From Paracidovorax valerianellae (GTDB lineage: Bacteria; Pseudomonadota; Gammaproteobacteria; Burkholderiales; Burkholderiaceae_C): a stretch of 64,000 nt of DNA. Under the pieces are notes generated by a model, which had not been told where the DNA came from, did no database searches, and saw nothing but the letters and a program-made list of their open reading frames with translations. The stretch is from assembly GCF_900102625.1 (NCBI RefSeq), contig NZ_FMZC01000020.1:1-64000 (forward strand). The letters are read 5' to 3'. The position numbers were made by a program, and so were the translations under genes. This document shows positions 62,120 through 64,000 of the stretch, piece by piece. The number at the start of each line of letters is the position of its first letter. Positions within the stretch are counted from its first letter, which is position 1.

Positions 62120-63385
62120 TCAGCGCAGGGCGACGTGGGTCAACCAGAGCGTCAGTAGCGCGGCGCCCAGGCCCATGGGCATCACCCACGCGCCCAGCCG
62201 CAGGAACTGCCAACCGCTCACTGATTCGCCCTCGCGGCGCAAAGCTGCCAGCCACAGAAGCGTGGCCAGCGAGCCGGTGATCGACAGGTTGGGGCCTATA
62301 TCGATGCCCATCAGCGCGGCGGCGCGCATGGAGGGCGATGCATTGGCGGCGTCCAGCGCCGCCCCCGCCAGCAGTCCCGCTGGCAGGTTGTTCACCAGGT
62401 TGGCGGCAATGCCGAGCAAGGCACCCACGCCCACGTCGGCACCGCCCGGCCAGGCCGTTGCGGCATGCCGCAGGGCGCTGGCCAGCAAGCCCACCACGCC
62501 CGTGTATTCCAGCGCCTGCACGAACACGAACAGCCCGGCCACCAGCGGCAGCACGCTCCATGACACCGCCCGCACCGCCGGCCAGGCCGGGCTGCCGCAG
62601 CCCGCACGCAGCAGCACCAGCGTGACCAGCGCCGCGCCCAGCGTGGGCCAGCCCAGGGGCACGCGCATCCAGGCACACGCCACCAGCACCACCACCGACA
62701 CCGCCAGGCCACCCGCTGCGAGCTGCCCGCCGCGGCTCAGCGGACTGGGCGGCACTTCGGTGCGGATGGTGGCGTCGATATCGCGCCGCAACGCGAACCG
62801 CAGGGCCAGGAACGTGGCCGCGATGGAAGCGAGCGACGGCAGCGCGAACAGCGCCAGCCACTGGGGCAGCGACGGCATGTGGCCGCCCCAAAGCACCAGA
62901 TTGGCGGGGTTGGAGATCGGCAACACGAAGCTCGCCGCATTGGCGACGAACGCGCAGATGAACAGGTAAGGCAGCGGCGATGCGCCGACCGCGCGGGCCA
63001 CGGCAAACACCGCGGGTGTGAGCACCACCGCCGTGGCGTCGTTGGAGAGGAACACCGTCACCAGCGTGCCCACCACGTACACCCAGGCGAAAAGCCGGCT
63101 GCCCGATCCGCCCGCGCGGCGTGCGGCCAGCGCCGCGAGCCAGTCGAACACGCCTTCGCGCCGCGCCATTTCGGACAGCAGCATCATCCCGGCGAGAAAC
63201 AGGTAGACGTCTTCGCCGCGCAGCACGCCCCGCCAGGCCTGGGCCGCCGGCAGCAGCCCGAAGCCGACCAGCGCCAGGGCACCCGCCACGGCCCACACCG
63301 CCTCGGGCCACCGCCAGGGCCGCAGGATGACTGCGCCCGTTGCCACCCCGACCACGCCCCAAATCCACTGCTGCGGTGCAAGCAT
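62120..63385 (-). CDS. ArsB/NhaD-type inner-membrane anion permease
   Basis: 421 residues with 10-12 membrane helices. ArsB-like segments are FLAGMMLLSEMARREGVFDWLA, VFLSNDATAVVLTPAV, NAASFVLPISNPANLVLWGG in the first half, and the mirrored NLVNNLPAGLLAG and IDIGPNLSITGSLATLLW in the second, the inverted-repeat hairpins of the ion transporter superfamily. ArsB proper expels arsenite. No arsR, arsC or arsA is adjacent, so the substrate may be another anion. ATG at 63385 begins directly before the first helix. Confidence 0.85.
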   Translation of the reverse strand: MLAPQQWIWGVVGVATGAVILRPWRWPEAVWAVAGALALVGFGLLPAAQAWRGVLRGEDVYLFLAGMMLLSEMARREGVFDWLAALAARRAGGSGSRLFAWVYVVGTLVTVFLSNDATAVVLTPAVFAVARAVGASPLPYLFICAFVANAASFVLPISNPANLVLWGGHMPSLPQWLALFALPSLASIAATFLALRFALRRDIDATIRTEVPPSPLSRGGQLAAGGLAVSVVVLVACAWMRVPLGWPTLGAALVTLVLLRAGCGSPAWPAVRAVSWSVLPLVAGLFVFVQALEYTGVVGLLASALRHAATAWPGGADVGVGALLGIAANLVNNLPAGLLAGAALDAANASPSMRAAALMGIDIGPNLSITGSLATLLWLAALRREGESVSGWQFLRLGAWVMPMGLGAALLTLWLTHVALR

Positions 63386-63620
63386 GAAAGCCTTCGTTCC
63401 AAAAAATCGATCGGCGAGCCAACCAGAAAAGAGAGACCGGCGCGTTCGTGGCGCCCTCAAGGTGTCACGCCACGGCCGGCATGCGGGATTCTAGGGAGCA
63501 CGCGGACCAGCCCAGCGTCGGACGCGACCGAAGGCCCATGGTGGCGAAGGCGCAGGCAAGACCCCGCAGGCACAAAAGTCACGGCAGCCCCTTAGGATGG
63601 CGGCCCAAGGAGTCGAGCCC

Positions 63621-64000
63621 GTGTTTCAGTTTTTCGAGAAGCGTTTACCCCCCTACCCCATCACCGAACCCACCCTGCCCCCCAAGGATTTCATGGCCTT
63701 CGTGTGGGCCGGCACGCGTGGACTTCGCGGCTACGTCGTAGCCATGGCCGGCCTGTCGGCCGCCATCGCCGTGTATGAAGCCCTGCTGTTCGCCGTGCTG
63801 GGCCACGTGGTGGACTGGCTCACGCAGGTAACGTCGGCGATGCTTTGGGCCGAGCGCAAAGGCACGCTCGCCCTGGTGATCGGCATGCTGCTGGCCAGCA
63901 TCGTGCTGGTGGCGGTGCAGACCAGCGTCAAGCACCAGACGCTCGCCATCAACTTTCCGCTGCGCCTGCGCTGGAACTTCCACCGGCTGATGCTGGGCCA
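63621..64000 (+). CDS. ABC exporter (membrane and ATPase fusion type), N-terminal part cut by the window edge
   Basis: Starts with GTG at 63621 (MFQFFEKRLPPYPITEP) and is open to the last base. A short cytoplasmic lead with LPPKDFMAFVWAGTRG is followed by a first helix (YVVAMAGLSAAIAVYEALLFAVLG), a loop with WLTQVTSAMLWAERKG, a second helix (LALVIGMLLASIVLVAVQT) and INFPLRLRWNFHRLML, the coupling region of type I ABC exporters. The ATPase half is beyond the window. Likely a lipid or drug exporter; substrate not predictable. Confidence 0.75.
   Translation, partial: MFQFFEKRLPPYPITEPTLPPKDFMAFVWAGTRGLRGYVVAMAGLSAAIAVYEALLFAVLGHVVDWLTQVTSAMLWAERKGTLALVIGMLLASIVLVAVQTSVKHQTLAINFPLRLRWNFHRLMLG

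Overview
The window is GC-rich with long, tightly packed genes. Its gene content (class I phaC-phaA-phaB, a smc-zipA-ligA operon, DusA, PilU between dapD and dapE, an orphan RnfB, and a DUF3649-PepSY-DUF3325 iron operon) points to a betaproteobacterium of the family Comamonadaceae, most likely Acidovorax/Paracidovorax or a close relative. This is inference from gene order and protein resemblance; no search was run. No rRNA, tRNA, CRISPR array or intact insertion sequence was seen.

Layout. 1-700: the first codons of a type VI secretion VgrG, then an AT-rich stretch with a small VOC protein. 1-3.6 kb: LigD (end-joining ligase). 3.6-15.7 kb, all on the minus strand: biotin synthase and a propionyl-CoA to succinyl-CoA module (epimerase, biotin-carrying and carboxyltransferase subunits of the carboxylase, MeaB-type GTPase, methylmalonyl-CoA mutase), with a divergent GntR-family regulator at 15.8 kb. 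This run is interrupted at 8.4-10.2 kb by an AT-richer putative toxin/immunity pair and a NYN nuclease. 16.4-20 kb: a decayed GGDEF gene, a secreted lipase, and a divergent saccharopine-dehydrogenase-like/Lrp pair. 20-26.3 kb: DusA, a RelA/SpoT-domain protein, intracellular PHB depolymerase, RnfB and a chemoreceptor. 26.5-34.2 kb: dapC-dapD-pilU-dapE-prmB, then an ABC-F protein of the YheS type. 34.5-38.6 kb: phaC-phaA-phaB. 38.7-42 kb: PgeF, a GST-family isomerase, an FAH-family hydrolase and a Nudix enzyme. 42-44 kb: a PheC-like binding protein and a Tae4-type T6SS amidase with a small membrane partner. 44-53.7 kb: PBP1a and smc-zipA-ligA. 54-64 kb: YnfA, a CHASE-PAS-PAS-GGDEF-EAL protein, small membrane proteins, a PepSY iron operon, a DUF4230-like protein, an ArsB-like permease and the start of an ABC exporter.

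How the genes work together. BioB supplies the biotin that PccA carries. The carboxylase, epimerase, mutase and MeaB feed propionyl-CoA into the TCA cycle. PhaCAB and PhaZ make and mobilise polyhydroxybutyrate. DapC/D/E are three consecutive lysine/diaminopimelate steps, close in theme to PBP1a and ZipA.

The most unusual signal is a short interspersed repeat of about 45-55 bp with at least ten copies in 64 kb. Half lie between genes. The others lie inside pccA, meaB, dapE, pgeF and ligA, always in the sense orientation. In four of these five proteins they are read in the same frame and give related peptides of the form PAQSALGxxAIK. This resembles a protein-tolerated palindromic element (compare Rickettsia RPEs) and is the best candidate here for something under-described.
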